From Opisthocomus hoazin (lineage: Eukaryota > Chordata > Aves > Opisthocomiformes > Opisthocomidae): 64,000 bases of DNA. Positions 28,986 to 42,800 of this stretch are shown here, piece by piece. The stretch is taken from assembly GCF_030867145.1 (NCBI RefSeq), contig NC_134420.1, positions 7,553,823 through 7,617,822 on the forward strand. Direction: 5' to 3'. Under the pieces are notes generated by a model. That model saw only the letters and a list, made by a program, of their open reading frames with translations, was not told the DNA's origin and made no database searches. How positions within the stretch are numbered: position 1 is the stretch's first letter; each line of letters opens with the position of its first letter. The position numbers and the translations under genes are program-made.

Positions 28986-31522
28986 TATATATTTTGAAAA
29001 TATATTTAAAAACATAAAAAACTCTATAGTTAAACATATATTATGTTAATCAGTACACTTAAATATAGCTTAATTATATTTACAATATGACGCAGTTGCT
29101 TTTAAATTTTAATGCCAATTTCAGTTTTTCCCAAAAACCATAAAATTATATAAATATACAATAAATATTTATGTTACACAAGGTGAATAATAGAGAACAA
29201 GGCCACAGACATTAACTTACAGTTGCAAGAGTCTTTACTTTAACACAGCACTAGGCCTGCTGACATGCATGATATACCTTTGTCACAAACAGACCACAGC
29301 AAGAGTTTAATTTAGTGACATGAATGAAAAGCAACCCCCCCCCTCCCCCTTCCCAGCTCTGTTTCGACTAAAACTGCCAAGCCTGGGATCATGGATGGAT
29401 TAGGCCAGGCAGGTGAGAGCCATGGGACTGCAGTTTTAATTGGCAGTTTCAGGTCGTATCAATCAGCGGGTTACGGGGAACGTCACTGCAGGTGTAGTGA
29501 CGGGGCACAGTTCTCCTGTGGGTTCTCAGCTCCATCCCTTAGCCCCCTCCGCGCACGGGCTGCCCTGTACCCCTCTGAACCTACTGCCCCACTGCTTTAA
29601 TTCTGCCACGCCAGCACTACCCTTACCTATGCCAGGTGAGGATTTCTGAGTTAAGGATATAGCCATAATTAACTTTGGGAAATGAGGAACTTTATTTCCA
29701 GCATGATCTATGCATTAACACTTCTCTTTTGGAAATTCAGTTTATTTGAAGTGGGAATTATTTTATTCCTGTATCCGAATTAGATTACTGTCATGTCCTA
29801 GCTATCATTTCTTTTTTCCAGTCTAGATGAGTGATCTGTTTGTTATTCACTCATTAGCATCATCCTTTCCCCTTCCTAAGCAGCCAGCCCTGGTTTTGAG
29901 GGGAGCCCCCATTATGCCATCTCTCTGCTGTAGTTTAGGAACATTGCTGAGAACAGCTCCTGAGCCATGTTTGGGTTATTAAATGCAAAGAATTATAATA
30001 TACCTACAGGTACTGGCCACTGGGCAATTATACTCTCCATTATACCAACATTTAAATTGCATGAAGAACACTTCAGTTGAAGTTTTGAGACATTTCAGTA
30101 AGTTTTTTTCCATTTCTGATTTGTGTGTGGGAGCCTGAATATCTGCAATTGATGGGGAGGGATAAAATTTGAAGTTCAGGTGGGTCACACAACCCTCTCT
30201 TCTCACTCACGGTCCAGCGTGCATGTGGCCAGTGCAAGAGGTTTTCATTGTGCAGTTGGGTTGGTTCCCCTCTGACAGTTCGTTACCCTAGGGAAGGGGA
30301 AGCCCTTCTACCCCAAGCAGAAGAAATTCCTGGTTTTGAAAGTGTCTCTGTTAGCTTCCAGTATGGGTTTCTACTAGTAGTGACATAAGCTCAGTGTTAC
30401 ATATGCTCTTCAAAGAGAATTACTGTGGGGAATCATATCTCAAATAAGCTTTGCCCCGTCCAGGTTTTTAATTAACAGCAAGGCAGAGTAATGCAGATTC
30501 TGCAGCATTCAGAAGCAGTTATATTTTGCAGTATTTTCCTCTTTATGCAGCTACTGTTCTTCATCTACAGGAATTACAAATATGGCATCTGCCTTCCGTG
30601 AGCTCACTAACGAGCTATTTCTGCCTCTCTGCCCACTGCAGTCGGTGCAAGCGCTATGCACAGCTCTCAGGCTTACACCCTGCCTTTTTAGAACTACTTC
30701 TGTCAGGACAGTTAGAGGGGGAGCATAGGGCTAAATACATCCGTCAGAATCTAAGCAACGTTACGCCAGCTCCTCCAGCACTTGCTCTTCTCTTACTTCA
30801 AGGGTATTTTTTATGCCAATATATATTTCATAAAAGAAGGCTGAGGGCAGCGGTAGAGCCTCCCAAACACAAACGCCAACTGCTCTCAGGGCCTGCTGCT
30901 GCCTCTTTGGCAGGGTGCACGCCCCGCTCAGCCGGCCCACGGCTGCTGGACGTGCTCCGGAGGGCAGGGGCACCAACGGACACGGCCCCGCTCCCGCTCT
31001 CTCACGGGATGCGCGGGACCCCGCTCAGTGCTGACTACGGTTTGGAGAGCCTCCATCTACCCAAAACACGGGTGCTTGTTCCTGAACTGGCTGAGTTACC
31101 CAGCCCCGCGACCAGCCTGGTTCCAGACACACTGTCATCTTTCCAGACCCTTTTTCTAGCGACGTTCTTGGTGTGCCTCACCAAGACGTTTGATCCAAGT
31201 ACAGAGTCTTTGATTACACGAAAATCATTGCTCTCAACACTCCCTAGAATATTTTCTAGACGACAAGCTCCAGTTGTACGGTAAGTGAAACACTTTAAGG
31301 ATCACAGCCAACATCCTTCCAGAGGGAGGAAGGGGGGGGAACCCAAACACAAACAAACATGGTATAAGCAAATGTAGGTCTCAAAAGACAGCAAATAAAA
31401 GAAAAAAAGAAAAAAAGAAAATAACCCAAAAAAGCATGTTGCCGTACAGTTAAATAAGTGCTGTCTTTGAGCCTGAAGTTCAACAATGTGAAGTGGAACA
31501 TCACCATTCTTTTTCAGTTGCC

Positions 31523-31536
31523 TTTTTTTTTTTTTT
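31523..31536 (-). repeat. Homopolymer A run in BDNF 3'UTR
   Basis: A run of 14 T on the plus strand, read as A in the mRNA, next to further T-rich sequence at 31,537-31,546. A second short run lies at about 31,629-31,640. These are likely to vary in length between alleles or assemblies. Confidence 0.8.
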
Positions 31537-31876
31537 ATTATTTTTTGTCAGTAGTTGGACTGCTATTGCAAACACCTTCACAACATACAAAAAACCAAAT
31601 TTGTTTTTAATCCAGAATAAGGTAATGATTTTTTTTTTTTCTTTTTCAATCTGATGGAAGTTCAAAAGTAAAAGAGAAACAGTAAAACTATGACAACAGC
31701 ACCTTGACATTGTTTTAATTCCAACGCTATCAGAAGTTAAAAGCAGTAAACAGATATAATACTAACAGGAATAAAGATACTTACTGTCTAAAATGTAAAC
31801 GGAATGTTTTGGTTCAATTTATTTTTTCTGAAAGAGGACAGTTTATCATCAATTCACAATTGAAGCAGCATGCAAT

Positions 31877-31882
31877 TTTATT
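31877..31882 (-). terminator. BDNF: Proximal poly(A) signal of BDNF (AATAAA)
   Basis: AATAAA on the minus strand, followed by ATTGCATGCTGC as in the mammalian short-UTR site. A GATAAA variant follows about 35 nt further on (near 31,846), and another AATAAA is at 31,818-31,823. Cleavage here would give a short 3'UTR of about 0.35-0.4 kb. Confidence 0.8.
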
Positions 31883-31965
31883 CTTTTTTTTTTTTTAAAC
31901 TTTTTATATTTTCAATTCTTGGCAACGGCGACAAACCACAATGTTATCGAGGAATGTAATGTGAA

Positions 31966-32024
31966 CTTTTTTGTTTGCTTGTTTTTCTTTTTTTTGTTTT
32001 TTTTTGTGTGTGTTTTTTTTTTTA
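31966..32024 (-). repeat. A-rich tract in the BDNF proximal 3'UTR
   Basis: On the minus strand this is a run of A blocks broken by single C, G or CACACA. It sits between conserved blocks (CATTTGCGCACAA on one side, ACATTACATTCCT on the other). Human has a much shorter spacer here as I remember it, so this looks like an expansion in the bird lineage. Confidence 0.7.
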
Positions 32025-32221
32025 AACTTGTGCGCAAATGACTTTTGTTCCCCTTCAGGTCATGGATATGTTCAATAAATAGATTGTGGAACCACTGTAC
32101 TGTATAAACTTCAGTTATACATGCAGTCCATAAAATTATTTTTTACTGAATAATTTACCCTGTTATGTATATATACAAATAGATAATTTTGTCTCAATAT
32201 AATCTATACAACACGAATCCA

Positions 32222-33024
<803 letters not shown>

Positions 33025-36000
33025 GATTTAACTTACAAGGGACAGAGTAATAAAAATTCACCTGAGTCGTTATGAGACATTATGCCTTTTCTGCAGAGAT
33101 CTGCTGCATGCAGCCGCAACTCATTACCGGTGATAAAGCATACTCTTGTACGAGGGTGTTCTTTGATTTAGAGTTCCAGATAAAGCATATGCCAAAGCTT
33201 AGGCAACACTGATTCCGGCAAGTCAGAGTTCCTACGTGCCAAAGTCTTTCCGTAGTAAGTATTAGATTAGATACTATGCGGACTCCTTATTTATTGACTG
33301 ATGACACCCATTTCAAGTAACAGCAAAAGCAGAACTGCTATTTAGCAATGCAACATTTCAGCAGTAAAAGGCTGCTTCGCAAGCGTGGAAGGCAAGACTT
33401 CCATTTCAAGTGCAAATGCAAATATTTGATTTTTAAGATCTCTCTACGCCAAAAACATTTCATCGTTCTCTCCACAAGAAAGTGAACAGCACAAAGATAA
33501 ATTGCATTTGTATTTTGAAAGCAACCTTCAAAACACTGGAAGAGGCCATAGAAATTCTGAGGTCTCAGCAGGCCAGTTCCTCATCTAAAAGTAGAAGGTA
33601 TGTATGCATAAATATAGAACAAGAAAATGGTCCAGGACAGTATGCTTGCTACCATACTAAATTTGAACTGGAAAGATTGCTTGCATCATGTGAATGCCAC
33701 GGAAGGGACTTGCTGGATTACAGAGCTGCTAAAGAGCTACCCTGAAATGACAGTACCAGAACCACTGTACCGTAGTTTCCCAGAGCCCCATACCGCCTGA
33801 CCTCAGGCAGGCAAAGCACCTATTTAAACCCAGTTAAAGCCCAGAGCTCAGCATGAAAACCAGAAGCAGAACCAGCCCTGCCGCCCTGTTGAAACACAGC
33901 AGTTTGCCTGTTTCTCTCACATTCTGCCCCAAGCTCTGGCATGTGTTATGGGCCACGCTTTGAGGCTTACGCGTACGCTTGGCTCTGTCCTCATTGAGCG
34001 TGGAGGGGTAGCACCAGGAAAGAGTGCCAGTAAGAAAACTCCTCACCAGCCTCAGAACCAGCATGACTCACTCCTATTAGCACTCCCAACAGCCTGGGCT
34101 TGTACAACTGCTCCTTCCCAAGCGCTTCGCTAAGTCTCCGTAGATCGTACGTTCCTCAGGACAGAGACTGTTTCCTCCTCAAGCGCAGAGTACACACTGT
34201 AGGTACTATTGCAGCAAGAACCCCCCAAATCCTGCAGTGACAGAGAGCTATGCTTTCTGTCTGATCCCAAGCGCTACTACAACATCCCTCACATCCAGTT
34301 GTTATTTTTCCTCCTTCCGATCCCTGCTCTCACCAGTTCTGCTTGCTAGAAAGCAATGGCATTGTTCACATTTTTGAAGAAGCAGCTAATGCTTGTTTCA
34401 GAGCTTTTGAAGTTCATTCGGAAGTACCTCATACTTGGCAGCGCTCATTGGAGTAAATGCTATTTCTGTTTGCCAACAGGGTGCTATGTAAAAAGCCTTA
34501 CTTCATCTCCTGCAAATACGCTGTGGGAAACTAGTACTCTTAAGACTCGAACATGGAAAGACAATCTATCATAAAATAAAGAAAATGAAATATGTACTCG
34601 AAACACAGTGCCCAAAATGTAGGTCTCAAAGTTTACTCAATGAAGTGGGGGGGGTGGAAAGTGTTTGGGTTTGTGTCCATGCCCTCCTCACCCCCAGCCC
34701 CCCACTAAACAAGATTTTGGCTAAGAATCCTCTCTACCCCAGCGCAACTCTTGCTTCATCCCTCCATCTCTCTTCCTGTTTAGAAGTGTTATTGTGGCAT
34801 AGATTTATTAAGATTAAACAAACCTGACATCTGTGACTAACAGGAACATAGTGTTTGCTCTAACGATGCAGAACATTAATATTTTGCAGATTTTTTCACC
34901 CTAGGATTTTTAAAAACATTCCACAGGGAGTAATATCGGATTTCTTCCTCAAAGGGGAGGAAGAGAGACACTACAGAGATGATTTACAACACAAGGAAGA
35001 AGGTTATCACTCTTCCTTTAAGAAACAAGGAGAGACAAGGCAAGAGGGAGAAGGGGTAGTTCAGCTAGCACACAAATGCAGGGCCAGTGGAACAGGCAAC
35101 AAAAACAACAATATTCATAGATTCCCTTTTCTAAGAATTGTTTTATATAAAACTTAAAAGGAAAAAAACCCTCAAACCCACAAGCACCCACATCACGCTT
35201 TGTGACCACCAGAGCAGTGAACAGAACACAGATCTTCTGGCTCCTAATCAAGTTCCTGTTATTTTTGTGAAGAGTAGTGCCCAGAGGTCCCAGCCAACAT
35301 CTCGACTCTGGAAGATAGACTCTGTCTGAGCATGCAGTACCCCAACAGGCTTTCCAGCACAAAAGAGAGAGAACACAACACAAGAGGGACCAAGACCATC
35401 ACAAAACAGAGAAGGAGAAGCTTGCACCCATCAGCTAAGTACACCAGCTGGAGCCTGAACATTCGCTTTTCAAGCTAGGTAGGTGAACAAAGCATAGAAG
35501 GATTCCTGGACCTGGCTGCATCCTTCACGATTGACACTGGGCTGTTTACCTCTCATGGTAGCAATGAACTTGGAGGGATGTGAAATGAATTAAACAGTGG
35601 GTGTGCAACTACATTTGCATGTGTCATTTTCCTTGTAAGAAAAAATGACAGAGGGATGCAGGGAAACCTCGACAATTGACTTCACTAAGGCCTCAGCATC
35701 CTCCACCAATGGCTGGCTGGTCAGCAGATCTAACAGTACTTTAACTCACGTTAAATTAATCCTTCCTTAACCAATTTTGCCTTCCACTTAGGAAGGAAAC
35801 TGCTGTCAAGCTTGATCAATTTACATCTCATCCAATGACATACAACCACCACTATTATCTGGGGTAGCAAGAAACAATGTACAACCAGGCTCTGAAAACC
35901 AACAACTTTATAAAGACAGCCATTATCCACATAACGTACTGATAATACACCAGAAAATGCGTGCCCATAAAAGCCACCCCTCTTCCTCCCATTTATAAGA

Positions 36001-39000
36001 GCAGAAGAGTATGTCCAAGTAAGCTTTAGCCATGCAGACACACGGAACATTGCTAGCAAGCAGGCACAGATCTAACGTTTATTTCTTTGTAGATGAGTCC
36101 CAGACTAAGCCAAACAGTGCAAGCAGGACGTGAAAAGATTCTTTTCTGTATCTTGACAGTGACTTGAGCTATATGTACAGTCCTTGTCTTTGGCAGCAAA
36201 ATGGTATCAAGTGATTTAATATGAGGAAGTAATATTCTAACACCTAGGAAATCTCTTCATTTTAGAGGCCATATCAATTTCTAGTAGCAGTGGCTCAAAA
36301 TCTACTAGTTTAACATGCTGTGGCAGAATAAGATCCAAATCTCACTCCATGGGTAGAAACACACAACCTTTCAGCTACTGCTGAACTGACTCACGAATGC
36401 ACGGTTCATCTCTTACTTAGTGAGGCAGGACTAATGTCCCAATGGAGCACCAAAAAGGTCATTGGAAACACTTTGGATGGCAGATTCCAGTCCTTTCCTT
36501 CTCCTCCACAATGATCAAACCTTCATTATGTTGCAAAGATTAAAGACATTGCCTGTCCTGTTACAACAGGTGCCTTGTAAACCCCAAACACTAACAGATT
36601 ACGTACGCCCTTCTAACTATGAGGAAGTCACCATGTCACCCCGCACGGAAAAGCTGGATTTTCCTGGTTTCCCAGCATGCTACCACTGAGCAAGATACTG
36701 CCCCTTTCCATGATGGGCCACATCCACCACTCTGAGGCCTTCACGGAGATACCCCAGCACTTTTGTGTACACCCAGGCCTGATGCTGCCCTGGTAGACTG
36801 GGACTGAGCAACTATTTTCCACGGAGGCTCATCACTGCCAAGTATTTCTTAACTGGAGCAATGTGGCTGATACCACATGTTCTGAGGGCATCTAAACAAC
36901 TGAATGCCAAAAAAACCAGAGTACCCATGGCCACTTTTAGTCAGACACACAGCTAGAAAAATACAAGATAAAATCACTGAGGATACACTCTCAGTCTGCA
37001 GCCCTATCACACATCCATCTCCTCCCTTCTTGGCTGTAAGAGGTTCAAGTCTCTACTCCCCACCTTGCAGGAACGACAACTAGAGGCTGCAGCTCTGGCA
37101 CTCCTCCTGTTCAGCTATGTTGCTAGGTGTAAAAGATCAAAGACGTCTCTAGGAGAGGAAATCTTCATTCAATTGCTGTCCCATAGACTGTTGTATACAC
37201 CTACTAACTTGTACAAAATAGATATAAGCTATTTAAAATAGATGTACACTACCTCCCGTGAGACCTAGCCTTAAGCTACTCCCTCAGGCCACACAAGATG
37301 TCTCTGTCTAACATTTGAGAGTGGTTTCCTGAATGATATCCATTCTCGTGGCTAAAAGAACATCCTTCCTTCTCTCATGCAGCACAGCAAAGCTGAAGCA
37401 ATGAAAAGAGGTCACCCACCATGGACCCAATCTCAGGAAGATGTGACCTAGTTTGTACTTCAATAAAGTCCATACAATTACAGCTAGCATAAGGGCACGT
37501 AATTGTGGCAGTCATCTACACTAATGGGAAGGAGGCTCGTTAAATGAAGGTCATGTCAATTATCTACAGCTAGTTTACATATGCAGTCAATTACCTAGCT
37601 GTGCTATTTATTTCAGTATTTGTATTTAATGAGGATTCACCAGTTAATTGTTTTATTTCATTATTTGTAGTTATTTTAAGCAGAAATCTAGCAGCTTAAC
37701 AGGTTATATTTCCAGCAGAGAGACCTGAGGAACAGCTGTGAACACGCACTTGCTTTTCTGCACCCTGATATGTGCTATGAAAGTTTAAATAACTTTCGGT
37801 AGTGAATAGATTCATAATGCTTTAATCTCCAGAAAGGAATGTTGCGGTGAAAGGCAAAATTAGTAGCAAGAAGACATTCATTTTCTGCCTTGCCATTTTT
37901 AAAGACCTTTATACAAAAGTTCAATTTACTAAATACTACTGAATGGCACAGGCATGAGTTCCTGCGCTACGCATCATTACTGGAGTGTGTGAACAGATAC
38001 CAAAATGGGATGCATGTCAGCACATGATTTGCAAAGACTAAATGTACTGAGAACAAATAGTATTAACCTTTAACACATGCATAACTGGATGCCTGACGCA
38101 CTCTGGTTATCCTTGCGGCTATTTATGCAGCAAACTATATAATTACTTTTTATTACTGAAAATAAAGCGCCCTCCCCCCAATACATACACATGCACACCC
38201 ACACCCAATTTGTATTCTTGTAAGTTGGTTCTTCATGTCAGGAGGAAGAAACCCATTTTATTTTTATTCTCTCACGTTGGTTTTCCCTGAGGTGATACAA
38301 CCTACTTAGCCACAATGCCAGAGATGGCAGAGACGAAGAACCATTTTGAAGACTAAGATAAATAGCAGGCAAATTTACAAGCAGTTTGTAAATGACAACT
38401 TTTAACATGAGAAATTTTCTTTCATCTTATGTTGCTAAATATTGGCCGTGGTGCAGCTTCTGAGAGCAAAGAAACTCCAGCAATGCCTACATTGGCACTA
38501 GAGAAATATACATCTGCCTAAAGCACTACAAGGTGGTTTTGGGGGGTTCCTACGTTTTATCAGACTCTCCGCTCAACGCGTACAAAAAACCCGCAACTTC
38601 TCCTGTTGACCAGAGTTGGGAAAGAACCCAGACAAAATAATGGCAAAATAACAATGCCATGACATTGCACTCCTGATCTTTCACAGTTATGTATCAGAGT
38701 TTCCTACAAACTTCCAGCATACCTCGCTGGACACTCAGCCAGCCACGCAAAGGGCACACTCGCTTCAGCTCTGAGAAAGAGAATTCAGCTGCTCTAATGC
38801 GCACAGACCAGACAGCCTCCTCATTACAAGCATGCTTATACTTAAATTGGCCAAGTGCAGGACGACGAGGAGTTCCCAGTAGGATTTCTGTCGGATGGAT
38901 CTCAGACCCGTTCTGCCCATACCAGGAAACAGGCAGGATGAGCTTTGGCAGCACACACAAGCAAAGGAATAGCAGGCCAGACTCACAGACGGTATCAGAG

Positions 39001-42000
39001 CTTTCAGAGAGACAACACCCATGGAACAGATGTGCACTGCTTTTATACTTTTACAATGGGAACTGATTGTTGAGCCAGTGACACACACACTGCCTTTCCA
39101 GCTGTTTGTACAGCATCCCGCACACAGGGCACTCAAACTGCATGGGAGGTTGTGATCCCTACTGTAAACGAAGAACCTCAGTTCCAAAAGGGTACTTGTG
39201 TGCATGCCACATATCAAACACAATATGCCTTACCACAACATTTTTTGCCAAATTTCATGTTGAAATACCAAGATATACAGTGAAAGTCCCCCTCAAATAA
39301 AAGCACTACCAGCAGGTTTATTTTTGCTCATCAGGAGTATCACGGGTAGGGTAACATGCCATACTCCTGTTGCCATGCCAGAAGTACTGTACAGCAGGGA
39401 CATGACTTCCAAGCCCAAGATCTAACCATTAGCAAACTCCAATTTCAAAATTGACTTCAGGCTTAGAAAACTGCATTGATTGTTTTAGAGTATATGTCAA
39501 GATATTTTCACGCTGTTACTGTGCTCATTCAGAAGTAAGATTATGAAACCTCTGTGAAAGGAAAGTTCACCTATAGAACTGGCTACCTAAAACCCCCCAC
39601 AAACTAAGAAAAACAACCACAAAACCATTCCATGAAATAATTACCCCATGACAAGATACTATCTGGTTCCTCCATGGGAGCAGATAATTAGTTCTCTGAA
39701 ATCATTTGCTTCGATAGCCACTAGAGCTTTATATAATGCTAATTCAACCTGTGCGCGGAAGAACATTAGGGCAGAACCTCAGACCTTTGAGCAGCATCTG
39801 TAGTTTGTCTTCCATTTCACTATGGCTCTCTGGTATGAAATCCTGTGCTGAATCGTCACAGGACTAAGCTATGCTGCCAAGTACACACATGAAGCTCCCA
39901 CTGAAGTCAAGGATAATTGGCACCCAAGAGCAGGAACAGAACAGAGCACGTTGCATGCAAACTAGTGTGAGCTGGATCCCTTATACTGTGACATGTGTCC
40001 AGCAGCTCTGCAACAACCCAGAAGCTGCTGTACCAGTTGAGCTTGGATCTTATGAGTGCCTATAAACTATTGAACAGCATGTAAAACATCCCACGCACGC
40101 GTCAGCTCTGCTGCAGGTGGCAAGCTTCCTAGGACCTATAGAACATCATGCACTCAACCGGAACATAAGTGAAGCTTAGACAAGGAAAAGCAATGGTTAA
40201 AAAGCATAAGCATCAGATGGAGCAGTTAGCTGTGGTTTGGGCAGGCAGTGCTTTCTCTAGGGTAAGGGAGGCGAGCAAGGGCTATACCCATTCGTTGCAA
40301 GGCTCTTACCTTTGCTGAGAACCTGACTGTGTGTGGCATTGCAGTAAGAGAACACCTTGCTTTTAGCCATAGTCAGTCCTTGAAATGAAGCAGATCAGTA
40401 CGTCGTGATGTGCATGAACCAGAAACTGGAAATGCCTGTTGTCAGAGCCCTGACAGGTATCAACAATATGCCAGCATTTGCCAGTGGTGTTATCAGTCAT
40501 CTGTTGGCTGCCTGCCCTCATGTGCGGATCTCTCTCAACACATGCTCAGTCCAGTTGTTAGCACGGCATCTCCATGGAAATACTTTCCACAGATGGGGCA
40601 AGGAATAAAAGCTTACACTGAGGTACCAGAGCAGCTTCTGGGAGTATTCTTCAAGTCGAAAATCACATGTGAACAACCAGACCAGCAGCAGAAATCTAAG
40701 TTTGCAAAGCCACCTCAATCTACGTTAACGGAATAATGAGGAATTTGTACTGAACAAGGGAGATACTCACTAGGAATCTAACCCATCTCACTGGGCAGCC
40801 AGCCCTGTGTGTGTCCTGCTGTGACAACGGCTTTATCTTTAGAGAAATGCTGTTGGAAAATTATGTTAATATGTTAACATAACAGTATTGAAAACACTTT
40901 GGCAAGAAGCGCTCTTTCACCACTAATATTTTACTATGACAATGCAGCACACCACAGATTTCAAAGCATTATAGTTTTCAGCTTTTTTTTTTCCACCTTC
41001 CAAGTGGCTTCATGTTGAAACAAGACTTTTGCAATTGCTATGCCTGGTTCTCTATCCCTAATCTATCTTAAAAATTTGGGGGCCAACTTCAACTGGATTC
41101 AATAGAGGGATACAAGTTTCACAGACACCACCATTTCCACGGTCACGTGTTGTGACTGGCATGCAAGTAGCTGAGACCCACCCAAATCAGCTCCCCTCCC
41201 CTCCATCCTTAGTCAGGCAAACAGCCATGCATGGGCTTAACCACTTACGGACTTACAACACTGTGTATTGTTGCTTTCATTTCACAAGCTCCACAGAGCA
41301 AAAAGATTTGGAATTACTAGAAGGGGTGAGGAGGTACATCTGGCAAAGACGCAAGTGTCTGAAAACAAGCTTCATTAGTTGTGCTGCTCAAGGTACAAAC
41401 GTTTAATGGAACATAAACAAAAACCCACAGCCTTGCAGAAAAAATTAATTTATCAGGCTCCTGCCTTCTCCCGGTTGTACAACGGTGTAATTTCTTGCGC
41501 AGAGGAGTATTACACCGTGATTCCTGTGAATTACATGGACATTGGGTCCTTCCCCATCCCAATTAAAAATGCAGTTTACCTGGCTCATGACTTTTCTTAT
41601 TTGCCATCAGATGTAACCATAGGTTGCGGCATCATGGGAAATTATTTCCACAAAAACTGTTGAGGTTCATTGAAACAGTATGTTCCAGTGGACCTATTCC
41701 TGGTGGACACAGTCACTGCCCGGCGTCAATCCATAGTGCTCGGCTCACAGATTTACACCAGCTGCAAAGGTGGCCCACTACTTATGCAATCATAAAAATC
41801 AGACAGGGCCAACACCTAAACTATAGCTAATGCCTGTATCGGAACAAAATGTGACAGGTTTCAGCAAAACAGCTTCCTCATAGTCAGGACTCCTGAGGGA
41901 TACATGCATATTTGGTAATAATTACACTTCAAGTAAAGAGGAAGAAAAAAGCTTTCTAGGTGTGCAGACTAGCTCCTCCCTTCCCCCTCCGATATAAGCA

Positions 42001-42539
42001 CATAAATAGCCCAGACATGCCTATAAACAGAAGTATGCAAAATCCAGCCCAACACCACCTAAACCTTTCTCCGCTCTGCGCTTCGGTGTCTTGTTTCACG
42101 CACGCACCCCCCTGCTGAAGAAAGTGGCTGTGCTGCCAGTGTACTGTTCTCACTGTAAGAGCCCTTAAGCTCCAAAGGGTAGGTTTGTATATGGGATTTC
42201 AGTCATTCAATAAACACTTCTCTAGAAAAACTTCAATACCTGTCCCTTCACATAAGCAGATCCTGCTGCCCTGCAGGGAAGGAGAGCTTCTCTTCAAATA
42301 GCTGGGGTGGGGGGAGGAAAGAGAAAGCTTACCCAATTAGTCTGCTGAAGACAGCTAAGTGTTCTCCCTCTCCCAACTGTCTGCACAACACAATAGATTA
42401 TCTAGAAGTCACCATCCTACTCAAAATCAAAAGCAGAGCTGTCTTATCAGAGGTAATTAGTAGCTCTAGAGATGAAAAAACTGCTTAGAAGTTGCAAGAG
42501 CAGAGAGACCTGGTACTTATGCTGTGGTGACTCTCCACT

Positions 42540-42800
42540 TGTACAATATTTCTTGGACAACAGACTATCAAAGCTTCCGAAGTGCTTTGCAAACATTGAG
42601 TTTCAACATCCTTAGGTGAGGAGGAACCGCACCAGAAATCCTATTTTCCTTCTGGGTAGGCTGAAGCCCATAAAGGTGTTTAAACAACTCCCCCCAGACT
42701 GCACAGCAAGTTGCGGCTGAGCCAGAGGAGAAGCGGGGAGCCCCCGCTCCCAGCCCCTCGCTTCAGCCACTACACAAAGCTCCCTTAACCATATGTATCA
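42540..42800 (-). repeat. Ancient amniote SINE/L3-type repeat
   Basis: Contains caaagcttccgaagtgcttt gcaaac, then gactgcacagcaagttgcgg ctgagccagagg, and a final gcccctcgcttcagccacta. This is the order seen in old vertebrate interspersed repeats (caaagtgctttacaaa ... cacagcaagtcagtggcaga gcc ... ctatccactaggcca). The exact family is not assigned. Confidence 0.55.

Larger units (their letters stand above)
28976..32221 (-). other. BDNF: BDNF long 3' untranslated region
   Basis: This AT-rich region follows the stop codon for about 3.2 kb. Blocks near both ends match the mammalian BDNF 3'UTR as I remember it. One is the segment just after the stop, another lies around 31,687-31,818, and a distal block at 29,182-29,213 (minus strand reads TGTCTGTGGCCTTGTTCTCT). 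The last conserved part, with repeated TTTAAATATATTTTCAAA-type sequence, ends near 28,980. The middle (about 29,300-31,300) is less recognisable and includes a GC-richer patch near 30,890-31,030. The long UTR is known in mammals to support dendritic targeting and translational control. Function in this bird is inferred. The exact 3' end is approximate. Confidence 0.88.

Noticed and set aside
30526-31284. 252-codon plus-strand frame as a gene
   Set aside because: It starts at TTG, shows no protein family features, and lies opposite the BDNF 3'UTR. Length is explained partly by a GC-rich patch.
33482-33745. 87-codon frame just upstream of the coding exon as a BDNF-linked exon
   Set aside because: It is on the opposite strand to BDNF, starts at GTG and resembles no known protein.
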